From: Rhodococcus sp. EPR-157 | GTDB taxonomy: Bacteria > Actinomycetota > Actinomycetes > Mycobacteriales > Mycobacteriaceae | Reading direction: 5' to 3' | NCBI RefSeq assembly: GCF_001647195.1 | Contig: NZ_LVCV01000309.1 | Location: forward strand, 1-33,037 | Length of the DNA: 33,037 bases | Part shown: piece by piece, positions 32,425 through 33,037 of the stretch | How the letters are laid out: every line of letters starts with the position of its first letter | Position numbering within the stretch: position 1 is the first letter of the stretch | The notes under the pieces: model-generated | What the model was told of the DNA's origin: nothing | Databases searched by the model: none | Seen by the model: the letters and a program-made list of their open reading frames with translations, nothing else | Program-made: the position numbers and the translations under genes

Positions 32425-33037
32425 GAAGCATTCCTCTCTGCAAAAGCGGTCGCGGCCTCGCGGACCCATGCGCCGTCCTCGTGCGCTGCCCGCCGGTTGG
32501 CAAGGCGTTCGACGTTGGATGCACCGTTGCCCTTGATCACCTGCATGAACTCGGCCCAGTCGGGCTCGCCGAAGTCGTACGACTTGCGCTCGTCGTTCCA
32601 CTTCAGGTCCGGATCGGGGAACGTGACTCCGAGTGCTTCGGCCTGCGGGATGGACATGTCGACGAAGCGCTGGCGCAGCTCGTCGTTGGTGTGACGCTTG
32701 ATGCCCCACTTCATCGATTGCTCGGTGTTGGGGGACTCGTCGTCGGGCGGGCCGAACATCATCAATGCCGGCCACCACCAGCGGTTCACCGATTCCTGCA
32801 CCATCGCGCGCTGCTCGTCGGTGCCGCGCATCATGGTCGCGAGCAGCTCGTAGCCCTGGCGTTGATGGAAGGACTCTTCCTTGCAGACGCGGATCATCGC
32901 ACGTGCGTACGGTCCGAAGCTGCTGCGGCACAGGGGCACCTGATTGCAGATCGCGGCGCCGTCGACGAGCCAACCGATGGTGCCGACGTCCGCGTAGGTC
33001 AGGGTCGGGTAGTTGAAGATCGAGGAGTACTTCTGCT
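32421..33037 (-). CDS. paaA: Phenylacetyl-CoA 1,2-epoxidase catalytic subunit PaaA (5' end outside window)
   Basis: At least 205 residues of the C-terminal two thirds of PaaA, the diiron oxygenase subunit that epoxidises the ring of phenylacetyl-CoA. The frame is open to the window edge; translation of the edge gives [20 protein letters not shown], a PaaA sequence. The iron-ligand helix [15 protein letters not shown] is visible, as are WKWG-like [17 protein letters not shown] and [20 protein letters not shown]. It is first of the visible paaABCDE-K-araC genes. The promoter and any paaR or paaI lie beyond the window. Confidence 0.93.
   Translation of the reverse strand, partial: QKYSSIFNYPTLTYADVGTIGWLVDGAAICNQVPLCRSSFGPYARAMIRVCKEESFHQRQGYELLATMMRGTDEQRAMVQESVNRWWWPALMMFGPPDDESPNTEQSMKWGIKRHTNDELRQRFVDMSIPQAEALGVTFPDPDLKWNDERKSYDFGEPDWAEFMQVIKGNGASNVERLANRRAAHEDGAWVREAATAFAERNAS

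Overview
The window is GC-rich, densely coded actinobacterial DNA with short gaps and many ATGA/GTGA gene overlaps. The gene content (a secretory-lipase-family hydrolase, an NDMA-dependent nicotinoprotein alcohol dehydrogenase, a bkd-type 2-oxo acid dehydrogenase set, a paaABCDE-K cluster) points to the Mycobacteriales, most likely Rhodococcus or a close relative. This assignment is by recognition, not by database search. It looks like a chromosomal catabolic region. I saw no insertion sequence, phage gene, CRISPR array, tRNA or rRNA.

Left part (1-5430): a MerR regulator; a 2,2-dialkylglycine decarboxylase (dgdA) with an upstream LysR gene on the same strand; a divergent dihydrodipicolinate-synthase paralogue; a lipase-family hydrolase without an obvious signal peptide; then a long-hairpin repeat element. 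Next (5428-11003): a DUF1275 membrane protein, a patch of short repeats at a convergent gene junction, and a two-gene module of an ATP-grasp ligase and a 676-aa protein of unknown function in which I see a papain-like Cys-His-Asn pattern. A DUF1801 protein, a small membrane protein and a NUDIX hydrolase follow.

Middle (11077-19609): a perfect 22-bp palindrome precedes a three-gene operon of an ACAD10/11-like acyl-CoA dehydrogenase, an APH-fold kinase and an SDR. This looks like the bacterial split version of the human ACAD10/11 system for 4-hydroxy acids. A MocR-type regulator is divergent from an AhpD/CMD protein. Then come branched-chain 2-oxo acid dehydrogenase E1alpha, E1beta and E2, without an E3 gene, followed by the second copy of the long-hairpin repeat.

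Right part (19691-33037): an FCD/GntR regulator, allophanate hydrolase, a biuret-hydrolase-like cysteine hydrolase and an NCS2-type permease form a nitrogen-scavenging unit that ends at a clear terminator. An NDMA-dependent alcohol dehydrogenase and an aldehyde dehydrogenase then converge on a minus-strand operon paaABCDE-paaK-araC. Together these could take an aryl alcohol such as 2-phenylethanol through phenylacetaldehyde and phenylacetate to phenylacetyl-CoA and its ring epoxide. paaA runs off the right edge.

The best candidates for something undescribed are the ATP-grasp/papain-like pair (6203-9471) and the repeated long-hairpin element (5294-5411 and 19541-19609).
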